A stretch of DNA of 64,000 bases, from assembly GCA_025153755.1 (NCBI GenBank), contig JAOALD010000002.1:186001-250000 (forward strand), read 5' to 3'. Under the pieces are notes generated by a model that was not told where the DNA came from, searched no databases, and worked only from the letters and a program-made list of their open reading frames with translations. The position numbers and the translations under genes are program-made. Below, one piece after another: positions 49,348 to 58,359 of the stretch. Origin of the DNA: SAR92 clade bacterium H921. Its GTDB lineage: Bacteria; Pseudomonadota; Gammaproteobacteria; Pseudomonadales; Porticoccaceae. Numbering within the stretch: the first letter of the stretch is position 1; each line of letters opens with the position of its first letter.

Positions 49348-51521
49348 TCCTTTATTACTCGACTACTAATTAGCAGGCTTTTCAAAAAGCTATTCCTAAT
49401 ATGTGAATTACTTTTGTTTGTAGTGATAACGCTAAAATCCTCAGAGCTACCGACGATGTGAATCTCACTTTCTGCCCGTGTAATAGCTGTATAAAGCCAA
49501 GCTCTGTCAACAATCTTCCCCTGCTTGAGAGCTATGATAATCCTTGGGAACTGCGAGCCTTGCGCCTTATGCAGCGTTATTGCATAACCCAGCTCCATGC
49601 AATCCAAGACTGCCTGGTTAATTTCAACCTTTTCGCCCGAGTCCAACTCTACTTCACCGAAAGACTCGCCAGAACCATTTAAGCTACTAAGAGTGCCTAA
49701 ACTACCGTTCTGTATGCCTTTATCATATTGGTTTTGAGTGAATAGGATTGCATCGTTTAAACGCAAGTCCTGGAAATATTTTTCACCGTGGATCTCAAAT
49801 TCCAGCCTCCGACCATCTGGGTTAACGGCCTCCTGAGTTAGCTTATTGATTTCTGCTACAAGCGCTTTCGTCGGTGCCATCACACGACTATTCTCAGGCG
49901 ATTGCTGATAAAGCTCACAGCATACCCTTGCTATGTAGTCTTTACCTGTCTCATGGAAGTGAATAGCTCCTGTAGTTAACTGTTCAGGAACAATGCCTTG
50001 ATTAATAAGTTTACTGTATTCAGGGATACCCGTGCTGCCTTCCTGTCTTTTAACGATGTCGAGTATTGTGTTTGCGATAGCGCCTGAATCAACAATATCT
50101 GCCAACACCTTACCGCATCCGATAGGCGGGAGTTGATCAGGGTCTCCGGTGAAAATAATTCGTACAGATGGATGAAGGTGATTAACCAAGCGGTACATTG
50201 TTGGCAGGTCAATCATCGATGCTTCGTCGATTACCAGTAAATTGAGTGGTGACGCTAGATCAGGCTCAATAGGATCGCCCTTAAGCAGGGCGGCGATAGT
50301 CATCGTAGGTAGATCAATCGATTCATGCAACCTCATTGCAGCCCTTCCGCTGAGAGCGACAGCATGGATCGTAAAACCCAAGTTCAAATACGCTTTCAAT
50401 GCTGTGCGAAGGACTGTTGTTTTGCCCGTTCCCGCGCCACCTGTAATGCAGCTAACGCCATTGTCCAAGCAAACTGAAACAGCTTCAGCCTGTTTTTTTG
50501 TAAGCTCGTAAGGTAGCTCACTGGCCGCTTGGTCGAACGCCTTGTAGGCGTTTTGGTCAAATAGATCCTTCTGTGAGGCAAGGCTTGAAAGTCTTTTTGC
50601 TACCACATTTTCCATGAGCAATTGAGCGGTTGGATGGTAGGTTCCTGTCTCATGATTAAGTAAGAACTGGGCCTTATCATGCCCAGCGCTAAACGCCTGG
50701 CTAGCAAGCTCTTTGTCTTCCAAAAGTTTGGTCAAATGGGGTTTGATGTCTTGGTGGGTGGTAAATGTATGACCTTTCTCAACTTCCTTTCTAATTGCTA
50801 TTTCCAGCGCGGCACTGAGTCTCCGTGAGTCGTCTTTTCGAATATCAAACTCTTCTGATTCGCTGAGCTTGTCTACATCCTGAAAAGCCATGCCAAATCC
50901 TGTAAGAAGGAATGGGTTTTCTCTGATGGATTGAATCGAATCTTTTTCGTGATACTTTAGAAGTCTTTGCTGGATGCTGGCAGGGATTTTCCTCTTTGAC
51001 ATCCAGTTGCAATACGCTAAATTCGCATATTTCTCATAGCCTGAATAAAGCGATTCGATTGAATCTTCACTGAGAAACTCTCTGAGGCGATTTCTGTGCT
51101 CAGAGGTGTCAGTGCTCAAAGTTGTGTACAGATCGCTCCCTAGAACGCTCCAGAGGGCCCTAGCTTTGCTTTCGCCAATGCCTTTAAAGTCTTTTTCTTT
51201 GGCGATGAACTGAATCAGCTGCTCACCCGTTTCCGGCAGACTACACTCGACATGTTCAGGCGATTCATAAATATGCTGCTGCATAACGTAGTCGCCAGTC
51301 TCTATATCTTCTACTTTCCGATTGCCTTTTACTTTCCAGTGTTGGCCGATAGCAGGTTGAACAGGGAGAGAGTCAGGATGGATTTTAACTGTAGAGTAAT
51401 ACCTACCACTGTGCTGCTTGAAACTATCCTTTGCCAGCGGCACGCCGCTGAAGATAACCATACCTCTTGTCGTTAGTGGTATACTTGTGACTCGGAATTG
51501 TTCTTCTACATCGGAGTTCAT
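49344..51521 (-). CDS. RecD2-like superfamily 1 DNA helicase
   Basis: 725 residues. An N-terminal OB-like and helix-hairpin-helix region (FKGIGESKARALW, 112-124) is followed by the SF1B motor: Walker A GGAGTGKTT (361-369), Walker B VIDEAS (D432, E433), motif III FTGDPDQLPPIG, and late motifs ALHKAQGSQFPR-like and TAITRAE. This is the RecD2/TraA helicase build; expected to unwind DNA 5'-3'. It overlaps the preceding coiled-coil gene by four bases and so belongs to the recombinase operon, suggesting work in excision, replication or repair of the element rather than in RecBCD. Confidence 0.88.
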   Translation of the reverse strand: MNSDVEEQFRVTSIPLTTRGMVIFSGVPLAKDSFKQHSGRYYSTVKIHPDSLPVQPAIGQHWKVKGNRKVEDIETGDYVMQQHIYESPEHVECSLPETGEQLIQFIAKEKDFKGIGESKARALWSVLGSDLYTTLSTDTSEHRNRLREFLSEDSIESLYSGYEKYANLAYCNWMSKRKIPASIQQRLLKYHEKDSIQSIRENPFLLTGFGMAFQDVDKLSESEEFDIRKDDSRRLSAALEIAIRKEVEKGHTFTTHQDIKPHLTKLLEDKELASQAFSAGHDKAQFLLNHETGTYHPTAQLLMENVVAKRLSSLASQKDLFDQNAYKAFDQAASELPYELTKKQAEAVSVCLDNGVSCITGGAGTGKTTVLRTALKAYLNLGFTIHAVALSGRAAMRLHESIDLPTMTIAALLKGDPIEPDLASPLNLLVIDEASMIDLPTMYRLVNHLHPSVRIIFTGDPDQLPPIGCGKVLADIVDSGAIANTILDIVKRQEGSTGIPEYSKLINQGIVPEQLTTGAIHFHETGKDYIARVCCELYQQSPENSRVMAPTKALVAEINKLTQEAVNPDGRRLEFEIHGEKYFQDLRLNDAILFTQNQYDKGIQNGSLGTLSSLNGSGESFGEVELDSGEKVEINQAVLDCMELGYAITLHKAQGSQFPRIIIALKQGKIVDRAWLYTAITRAESEIHIVGSSEDFSVITTNKSNSHIRNSFLKSLLISSRVIKE

Positions 51522-51955
51522 CGTGGCATGAATCCCATTTCGCTTAAAGTCTCGTTGAGTTCGCCGAATCGAGCAAGCTTGCTCTCAAGCTCTTTTACCT
51601 TCGCCTTCAATTCAATATTCTCTGCTTCAAGGGTGGATACCCTTTTGGAATCTAAGCTTTTACGATTAGCGGTGCTGTCGTACTTTTTCGGCTTTGAGGT
51701 GCCTTCCTTTGCTGCCTTGCTCAGTTGTGGAAGAATTCCTTTGTTTCGGAGTTCTGTTTCTAAGTTGGCAAGCTCCTTTTTGAGAGCAGGGTTTTGGTTT
51801 AGGGCTGATTTGCCGCAGCCGATAGCTTTAGCTATTTCACCTCTGTTTAATTGGCCTCTGAAAATGATTTGCTTGAAGTCAGGATCTGTCTGAGTGGCAA
51901 CCCATGACCTAAAAGAATTCAGATTTTGTTCGGCTTTTTGTTGTCCGCTTGCCAT
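51518..51955 (-). CDS. Small basic coiled-coil protein of the recombinase operon (VPA1267-like)
   Basis: 145 residues. The first 60 include a helix-turn-helix-like stretch (RGEIAKAIGCGKSALNQNPALKKELA), and residues 100-140 form a coiled coil (VSTLEAENIELKAKVKELESKLARF). The layout fits small DNA-binding proteins next to recombinase trios; I recall the RefSeq label 'VPA1267 family' for this type but have not checked. Overlaps the upstream gene by one base and the helicase gene by four. Confidence 0.75.
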   Translation of the reverse strand: MASGQQKAEQNLNSFRSWVATQTDPDFKQIIFRGQLNRGEIAKAIGCGKSALNQNPALKKELANLETELRNKGILPQLSKAAKEGTSKPKKYDSTANRKSLDSKRVSTLEAENIELKAKVKELESKLARFGELNETLSEMGFMPR

Positions 51956-52434
51956 TACTTCCTTCCTTTGATGTCTATAACTTTTGAGTCTCGCTTAGTA
52001 GAGGGGCCACATAGAATACATTCTCCAGCCTCTTCTGATTCGACCTCCAGAATAGGCCGTATTAGCTCTTTGCCAATTATTGAGTTGTCATGAAGTGTTT
52101 GAAAGATGGCTATGTGATGCATTCGCAGAGTTGCAATCATCCTATCTTTTTCTGCTAACTCTTCCTTCAGATCTTCAATCTTGTCACGTAGAGCATCCGC
52201 TAGGGCTTGGCCAGAAGAAGATCTTCGTTCTGCTTTCAATGAATTCAGAATTTTTTGTATGAACTCGCCATGTTTGTTGAGTGTAACCCTAGTTGTGGGG
52301 ACCTCTTTGGCGACAGAACTGGCATTATAAATATAAGTCTTTCCGTCTTTTCTCGCTTCCATGTGCTGTGATTTGATAACAGCGCTGATCCTTTCTTTTA
52401 GAGCCTCACCTCTGAGTTGCTTATTCACTGGCAT
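51955..52434 (-). CDS. Coiled-coil protein of the recombinase operon (GmtX-like?)
   Basis: 159 residues from an ATG at 52434, chosen over a GTG at 52443 because GAGG lies eight bases before it. The middle (about 85-110, ALRDKIEDLKEELAEKDRMIATL) is a coiled coil and the N-terminal part a possible KfrA-like DNA-binding domain; the C terminus has a Cys pair (ECILCGP). It overlaps the large recombinase gene by 14 bases. By position it matches the third conserved member of gamma-mobile-trio islands (GmtX), a tentative assignment. Confidence 0.7.
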   Translation of the reverse strand: MPVNKQLRGEALKERISAVIKSQHMEARKDGKTYIYNASSVAKEVPTTRVTLNKHGEFIQKILNSLKAERRSSSGQALADALRDKIEDLKEELAEKDRMIATLRMHHIAIFQTLHDNSIIGKELIRPILEVESEEAGECILCGPSTKRDSKVIDIKGRK

Positions 52435-54610
52435 CGTCAACACCTCGTATATCGATTAACTTTTCAATGTTGTTAATGACTCGCTTGTGATGTTTTATTT
52501 GCGGAGAATCGTTTAAATCCTGTAACTCTAAAGCGTCAATAATGAGGTTACTTTCCTTATGCAGTCGTTTTATTTCAGTTACCTGCTTTTCTGACGTTTT
52601 GTCTACGATAAGATGTTCGCAGGGGCTTGGCTCGGTACTTTCACAATCAAAGCAGCTTAAGTGATGAGGGCAGGGAGTAGTGCTCCAATCGAGCATGCAA
52701 ACCCCATGAGGCATAGGGTTTATCATGCGGGTTACCGCCTCTAAGTAGCCCTCTGCCTCATCACGGCTAAATTCTGCGATCTCAGAATAATTATCCGCGA
52801 TCCGACCTAATGCTTCATTTTCTTTGATTGCCGCTCTAATTCTTTGCTGTCGTTCAGCGTTGCTTGTCTGGTCATAAGTTTGGTTTTGTTTTTTGCTTTT
52901 TCGGTTAAAAATTAAGGCTATCTGATCCTGACTAAGCCCCCCTTTCTGATAAACCGTATTTAGCCAGTGCCTAATATCGTGAGAGGTCATTTTGACTGGT
53001 TCTTCAGTATCTTCATCAAGAATACTTAATCGAGAGAAAACACTGTCTTCGTGATTTTTTGTTCCATATGAACGGCTTTCTCCCCTCATCCAAGAGGCTA
53101 TAGCTCGATCTCGAAGGATGCTTATATCTTTAAAGTCAGTTCCTCTCTGCTCTGATAGATAATACTTTGGCAGAACCATCAAAGCGTCATGAAGGTAGAG
53201 GACAGGCTTACCCTCTCCGTCCGTTATGAGAGGTACAATAATTCTTTCGTATTTCTTTTCTAGGGCTTCGTTGTACTTTGGAGTTGGGTGTATTTTTCCT
53301 CTCAATTGATTTTGCAGTGCGTCCTCTAAGATTGGATTTATAATGTGGTTATATTTCGGCCTTCTGATGTTGGTGTTGCCAATCGCGTTTGCTAATTTTT
53401 CTGTTGAAATAGCTCTACTGTCAGTATCCCATTCAGTTCTTTCTTTTCCCTTGTGAGTGAGGAAATTGACGGTTCTATAGTCACCTTTAATTGCTGCTTC
53501 TTGCAGCCTTGCCATCTTAGTGACCTTGGTTCGGTCAATACCTAAAGCCTTTCCCGTATTGATCTTATGCCCGTTATGCTTTTTTAATTCACTAAGCACA
53601 TCGATAAAGCGCTTTCTCGGCTCGTCCCATGCTCCGTTGGGATTGAGCATGCAATTTTCTTCTTTTGAGGTCCAGTCATGAGCCCACTTACCGACGAAGT
53701 ATTTAAGTGCTTCGTCATCCTTCAGAACGTTTGTCCAGTCCACTAACTCTTCTTCTGCTAATTTTCTTGCTGCTATACGTCCTGGCTCTGTGATTTCAAT
53801 AATTCGTTTGTATGAATCTAATACCATGTCCGTCAGCTCTACAGGTACAGGCCTAGGAACTACCGGACCGCCTTTTTCTGGATGGTGGATTATTTGAATT
53901 CTTTTATCATCAATATGATTGATGCAGTTTTTAGGTAGGGTAGTGCATTCGTTAATACGCAAGCCAGTTGCGGTTAGTAAGCAGAATACAGAAATAAAAA
54001 AATCATCCTTTATTGAGAGATTTTCGTCGTTTCGATGAGCAATAAGGTCTCTAAGAACTACTTCATGAACAAGTTTTGAGGCTTTGTCACTATCGCTAGC
54101 ATTTTTGCCATGCTTGTAGTTGCTTTGCAGCTTGCATGAGTAATCTAATCTTGAGCCTATTAACTTGTTAAGAAAAACAGCAAAACCCTCAAGAGTGTTG
54201 CAATATCTGACTGCGGCATTTCTGCCATAGTTTTGTTTTATCAGGTCTTCGGCAGTATAGAAGTCTTTCGTTATGATTGTTTTTATGGGCCTTTTTTCAA
54301 GCACCTGATCAAGCCAGTAAATATGATCACAATATACTTTGGCTGTATTTCCTCTTATGTTTGTATTAATTCTCTTCTTGAGAATGCTAGCTTTAGCAGC
54401 CATTTTTAGTTCCTCGTTTTGGAACTTAATCCACTGGACGTTCATGGAGGTATTGACTTTTCTGGACTCCCAAGGAAGCAGGTCCCACTTATCAGCATCG
54501 ACCGAAACCCCAGGAGGAAGCGCTTCAATCATTTCCCTGGCAAGACTCTTTATTTCCTCATTAGTAACCTGTTGATCTATAAAGATTTCAAATTCAGTTG
54601 ATAATTTCAT
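52421..54610 (-). CDS. Large tyrosine recombinase with C-terminal Cys motif (third of the trio)
   Basis: 729 residues. The tyrosine-recombinase catalytic domain has R218 (ATGLRINE), H544-x-x-R547-H548 (SHDIRHW) and the nucleophile candidate Y579 (QTYDQ); the second histidine position seems occupied by R570. A large insertion (about 280-530) separates the first Arg from the HxxR box. After the catalytic part comes a Cys-rich motif with C638, C647, C653, C656 and C664, probably a zinc site. I recall this type as 'VPA1269 family'. Overlaps the 518-residue recombinase by four bases. Confidence 0.82.
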   Translation of the reverse strand: MKLSTEFEIFIDQQVTNEEIKSLAREMIEALPPGVSVDADKWDLLPWESRKVNTSMNVQWIKFQNEELKMAAKASILKKRINTNIRGNTAKVYCDHIYWLDQVLEKRPIKTIITKDFYTAEDLIKQNYGRNAAVRYCNTLEGFAVFLNKLIGSRLDYSCKLQSNYKHGKNASDSDKASKLVHEVVLRDLIAHRNDENLSIKDDFFISVFCLLTATGLRINECTTLPKNCINHIDDKRIQIIHHPEKGGPVVPRPVPVELTDMVLDSYKRIIEITEPGRIAARKLAEEELVDWTNVLKDDEALKYFVGKWAHDWTSKEENCMLNPNGAWDEPRKRFIDVLSELKKHNGHKINTGKALGIDRTKVTKMARLQEAAIKGDYRTVNFLTHKGKERTEWDTDSRAISTEKLANAIGNTNIRRPKYNHIINPILEDALQNQLRGKIHPTPKYNEALEKKYERIIVPLITDGEGKPVLYLHDALMVLPKYYLSEQRGTDFKDISILRDRAIASWMRGESRSYGTKNHEDSVFSRLSILDEDTEEPVKMTSHDIRHWLNTVYQKGGLSQDQIALIFNRKSKKQNQTYDQTSNAERQQRIRAAIKENEALGRIADNYSEIAEFSRDEAEGYLEAVTRMINPMPHGVCMLDWSTTPCPHHLSCFDCESTEPSPCEHLIVDKTSEKQVTEIKRLHKESNLIIDALELQDLNDSPQIKHHKRVINNIEKLIDIRGVDDASE

Positions 54611-56163
54611 GCTCGCGAACCCTCCTCATCAATCGCCCTAATTACCTCTCTGATTGCCGCTGCTACTTTGTCAAAGTCTTTAGAGAGTTTTGTTCGCTTT
54701 TTGCCTCCTTCTGCTGAATTCCACCTATGAAATTCCTCATCGACATAATCTAGCGATATGCTGTGATCGAACTCTTTCCAAGCCATAAAGTGCTCACAGC
54801 CGTTGTAACATCCCCAAAATGGATGAATATTGCATACACCTTCCTTTCCACATGAGCCCACTATTGCAGGCGCTTGGGTTGTCTCTGAGGTTATGTCTAT
54901 GGAGGGTATGATTATGGGGGCAGAGGTGGTTTTATCCGTTATTGTTCCCTTAAAGAAGTAAGCATCACTTAAAACAGTAAATATCTTTCCCAGCCCTCGA
55001 TCAGAGGCTTTCTCAATGGCGGGGAACAAGTCCGATCCCACAGCGTTGATGTAGGCATCGGCAGACATAGGGGAGTCATGCTCAAGAACGTCTTGTATCT
55101 CTTGTCTGCTGAATCCTTGGAGAGCCAGAGCGGTTGCCCCCGTATGTCTTATCCTATAAGGGGTTACATTGATCGGAGCTTTCGTTCTTGGGCTTACTAT
55201 TTTTGATTTATGCTTAAAATGTTGTCTAACATTACTGCCAATCGTTTGAGCGTCAACCATCCCAAACTCTTCCCATTTCAATGATGCTCCTCTTGCTCCT
55301 GGCAGAACGAAAAGCAAGTCATGTTTTTGCTGTTTGGCGCGAATCACTGGGTGTTGAGAAAAGCTTGTAAGGTCTTTTCCCAGTGTTTCAGTGATCTGCC
55401 AAGATTTAAGACCTACTCCTGTCTGGCCTTTAACGCCAGGGATTCTCAGGAAAAATTCACTCGGAGTACCTTCTTTTCCTTTGATTTCAATCAGGCCGTT
55501 ACTTTTTATCTTTAGTATTTGGCTTGGTCGTTTTAATGTTTCCATTGCCATTCGACAGAACAATCTCAGCGCTCGACTTTGCAAATCCTCTGAAGGAATA
55601 TCCATCTCTAGATAGTTTCTGATCATCTCCCATTCAATCGATGTGAGTGAGCCTGAAGTCGGGTTCCACATTACGACTTGCTTTAAGTGCACAACATCAT
55701 TTCTTGCTTTCCATTCTGACATCTCAACAGAAACTTCATACTTTGCACCATGCAACTCTTCTAGCGCCATTACCTCGTAATAGGTCCGTATAGCTGACCT
55801 CTCATGCGGATTTAAATGCTTCCAGACTTTTAGCCAGCCTGAAGCGGTTAAGGAGCTAAAATCTTTACTCCAGTCCATGTCAATTTTGACCAGATTGTTA
55901 AAAGCGGAATTGATGTGAGTAAGGTAATTCGGAGCATTTTCATTGCTGAGCTTTTCTATACTTATTGCCTTAAGTACCCTTGCCAACTCGGCGTATTCAT
56001 TGACTTTGGACCAATCACAAGCTACCTCTCTCCCATTCCAAATAGCTTCCCATTTATCTTCGTCTACGCGAATAAACACGGGCTTATCTGGGTCAAATTC
56101 ATTTTTAATAAACTTGTTTCCAGCTTCGTCTAGAAATAGGCCCGTTTCAAAATCTTCTTTCAT
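54607..56163 (-). CDS. Tyrosine recombinase with C-terminal Cys motif (second of the trio)
   Basis: 518 residues. Catalytic residues: R212 (LKRPSQIL), an RIRHTG box in which the usual first His is Y336, with R339 and H340, H362 (EHDSP) and nucleophile Y371 (DAYINA). A C-terminal cysteine cluster (C438, C444, C452, C456) may bind zinc, similar to that of the third recombinase. It overlaps both neighbours by four bases. It probably acts with the other two in integrating or excising the island. Confidence 0.85.
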   Translation of the reverse strand: MKEDFETGLFLDEAGNKFIKNEFDPDKPVFIRVDEDKWEAIWNGREVACDWSKVNEYAELARVLKAISIEKLSNENAPNYLTHINSAFNNLVKIDMDWSKDFSSLTASGWLKVWKHLNPHERSAIRTYYEVMALEELHGAKYEVSVEMSEWKARNDVVHLKQVVMWNPTSGSLTSIEWEMIRNYLEMDIPSEDLQSRALRLFCRMAMETLKRPSQILKIKSNGLIEIKGKEGTPSEFFLRIPGVKGQTGVGLKSWQITETLGKDLTSFSQHPVIRAKQQKHDLLFVLPGARGASLKWEEFGMVDAQTIGSNVRQHFKHKSKIVSPRTKAPINVTPYRIRHTGATALALQGFSRQEIQDVLEHDSPMSADAYINAVGSDLFPAIEKASDRGLGKIFTVLSDAYFFKGTITDKTTSAPIIIPSIDITSETTQAPAIVGSCGKEGVCNIHPFWGCYNGCEHFMAWKEFDHSISLDYVDEEFHRWNSAEGGKKRTKLSKDFDKVAAAIREVIRAIDEEGSRA

Positions 56164-57413
56164 GACAACGCTCCCCAGTTACGACTATTTTGCTGGAACA
56201 TGCTGAGAGCGTATCTAGCTCGATCGGCTCTAACTCTGGCTGAATAATGATTTAGGCTGTTTTCATCTTCCCATCCGCCCCACCAAACCAAATCATCCAA
56301 TTTAATTTCAAGTGATGTATCTGTTGTTGCTTGTGTTGCGGCGTAATAAGCCCTATTGAAAAAAGCGTGGCGAGCTAGATGCCAATGGAAATTGAAACCA
56401 AGTGCATTACTTATTTTTGTAGCGATATCGCTCGCTGCTGACTCTGACAGGGGGTTGCCGTTGCTGGCGACGATTAAAAAAACATGGGGTAAGTTAAACT
56501 TTTTGAATGCCTTACCATTCTTCTCTGAAGAAATGTATCGGTGCTCAGATATATAATCATTAACAAGGTTTGGGAACGCAGTATTTTCGAACAGAAAGCC
56601 TAAATCTCTTGAAAGGGTTTTTGGTCTAGGTGGCGATGAGCGAGGGTCGTGAAGATCTGGCTCACGCTCATCAATTCTCACTATTGAAAAATAAGGGCGG
56701 CCTCTGGACGGTCTATCTTGAAGTCTCAGCGCTAAAACCTCACCGATTCTTAAGCCAAGTTCTATTACCATTCTCCAAATTAAATAATTTCTAACGGAAA
56801 TATCCTTTTCCTTTCCATGGGATGCCGCAACTTCTGACTTAAGGAATGTTTCTACAGAGGCTATCTGTTCATCAGTTAGATCGGGTGCTTCTTTTACGCC
56901 TTTTGTTTTGTACCGTTTTCTGGTCCAAGCTGATTTCTGATGCTTCTTTAACGCCTCGAGACCAAGTGCCCAACTGGCAGTTCCCGCCCCAGATCTGTCA
57001 TAGCAAAGCTCAATAAACCAATCAGCTACTGTTGAGCAATCGTAAATAATTCCATTTATGTAACCTCGAGTTGCCTTGTTGATCTGGGAGCCATCTACTG
57101 AAAAATGATCTTTCAACCAAGATAGGAAAGCTCTTATTTTTCTATCTTCTAATCCACTTCCGCCAAGCAAGACTTTATCAATGTCTTCGCCGATTCGATT
57201 AAACCAAGTGTAAAGGTAAGAAAGATTTGTGAGCTTTTTCTTAACGGTCTTATATGATCGGCAGCGTTGCTCTAAATGAATTTCATAAATAGAAGCGGAG
57301 ATTGATGGCTCCATGTTTATTTTGTTAATTAACATGTGCCGAGGCTCTTCGCCCAGCGCAGTTTTAAATGGCACTACCTGATAATCTAGTCGAGATTGCT
57401 TATTTGATAGCAT
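56160..57413 (-). CDS. Tyrosine recombinase/integrase (first of the trio)
   Basis: 417 residues with an N-terminal SAM-like core-binding domain (about 35-160) and a catalytic domain: R222 (LGLRIGEVLALR), H345-x-x-R348-H349 (WHLARHAFF), W381 in place of the second His (WWGGWED) and nucleophile Y390 (NHYSAR). It is the first gene of the operon at the island's right border and overlaps the second recombinase by four bases. By position it would correspond to GmtY of gamma-mobile-trio islands; this naming is from memory and unverified. Confidence 0.87.
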   Translation of the reverse strand: MLSNKQSRLDYQVVPFKTALGEEPRHMLINKINMEPSISASIYEIHLEQRCRSYKTVKKKLTNLSYLYTWFNRIGEDIDKVLLGGSGLEDRKIRAFLSWLKDHFSVDGSQINKATRGYINGIIYDCSTVADWFIELCYDRSGAGTASWALGLEALKKHQKSAWTRKRYKTKGVKEAPDLTDEQIASVETFLKSEVAASHGKEKDISVRNYLIWRMVIELGLRIGEVLALRLQDRPSRGRPYFSIVRIDEREPDLHDPRSSPPRPKTLSRDLGFLFENTAFPNLVNDYISEHRYISSEKNGKAFKKFNLPHVFLIVASNGNPLSESAASDIATKISNALGFNFHWHLARHAFFNRAYYAATQATTDTSLEIKLDDLVWWGGWEDENSLNHYSARVRADRARYALSMFQQNSRNWGALS

Positions 57414-57561
57414 GTATACTTAAATGCCCCTTGAGAGGATTATTTTAGTATATAATACAACAGGATAAGGTTGTCTGTAAATATATACAGTAGTAAACCA
57501 AAGAACTATTGTGTAAAGTTGTGTGTATCAAAAAGTGATTTTTATAGCTTATAAACGAAAA

Positions 57562-57590
57562 AAGCCCCGAAAGCGGGGGCTTCGGGGCTT
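57562..57590 (-). terminator. Rho-independent terminator of nrdJab
   Basis: AAGCCCCGAA (57562-57571) pairs with TTCGGGGCTT (57581-57590) around a nine-base loop; read on the minus strand a T run follows. It lies 47 bases past the nrdJb stop and marks the backbone on the right of the island. Confidence 0.92.
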
Positions 57591-57636
57591 GGAAGGCAAC
57601 AAATATTGTCCTATAAAAGTTTACACTATTTGACCG

Positions 57637-58320
57637 TCAAGAGCATTTAGAGTCGCCACAGTTAAGGCAGGTCATGCACCCATCCATTAGGATGACAGCT
57701 TTAACGCTGCACTTTTTACATACTTCTGCTGTGGGCGGAAAATCACTGACTTCACCTACCGGAGTGCTTGCGGCACCTTCAAATTCAGCGCGCTTTTCAT
57801 TCATTATTTGCTGCTGGTGGTCGGAGATTTCTGGTTTCTTTAGCATGCCAATTTTTTGCAGGTGGTCCTCAATGGCCCATCCAATCTCAGCGACTATCGA
57901 AGGCATAAATTTTCCACCTGGCTTGAAGTAGCCTCCCTGTGGATCAAAGACGGCCTTCATTTCTTCAACTAGGAAAGTGCAGTCGCCACCTTTGCGGAAT
58001 ACTGCTGACAGAACTCTTGTCAGTGCAACAATCCATTGGAAGTGGTCCATGTTTTTCGAGTTGATAAATACTTCGAAGGGGCGGCGCAGTTCATGGTCTG
58101 TGCCCTGATTCAAAACAATATCATTGATGGTTAGGTACAGCGCATGATCAGACATTGGCGTCTTGATTTTATAGGTGCTGCCAGCAAGTTCTTCAGGGCG
58201 CGAGACTTTTTCGTGCATCTGAATAATATTAGACTCTGCCTCTTTGGCGCTGGCCTCTTGGCTCTGCTCTTCTGTGCTTACTTTGTAAGACACAATTTTT
58301 TGTGAAATCTTTTTGTTCAT
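57637..58320 (-). CDS. nrdJb: Class II ribonucleotide reductase, small C-terminal part NrdJb
   Basis: 227 residues. The middle has a TSCPD-like region (ELRRPFEVFINSKNMDHFQWIVALTRVLSAVFRKGGD) and the C terminus a zinc-ribbon/redox module with two CxxC pairs (CKKCSVKAV...CMTCLNCGD). This is the split-off part of the B12-dependent reductase, as in Pseudomonas aeruginosa NrdJb (about 229 residues); its C-terminal cysteines re-reduce the active site. It starts 39 bases after nrdJa and is cotranscribed with it. Confidence 0.9.
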   Translation of the reverse strand: MNKKISQKIVSYKVSTEEQSQEASAKEAESNIIQMHEKVSRPEELAGSTYKIKTPMSDHALYLTINDIVLNQGTDHELRRPFEVFINSKNMDHFQWIVALTRVLSAVFRKGGDCTFLVEEMKAVFDPQGGYFKPGGKFMPSIVAEIGWAIEDHLQKIGMLKKPEISDHQQQIMNEKRAEFEGAASTPVGEVSDFPPTAEVCKKCSVKAVILMDGCMTCLNCGDSKCS

Positions 58321-58359
58321 TTTTTTCCTCTTAGCGTTCTACGGCTTTAATTGTATGGA

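Noticed and set aside
52421-57413. Recombinase-in-trio (RIT) element or Tn554-like transposon
   Set aside because: The protein sizes, the C-terminal Cys modules and the extra coiled-coil and helicase genes do not fit; RIT recombinases are smaller. Kept only as a distant analogy.
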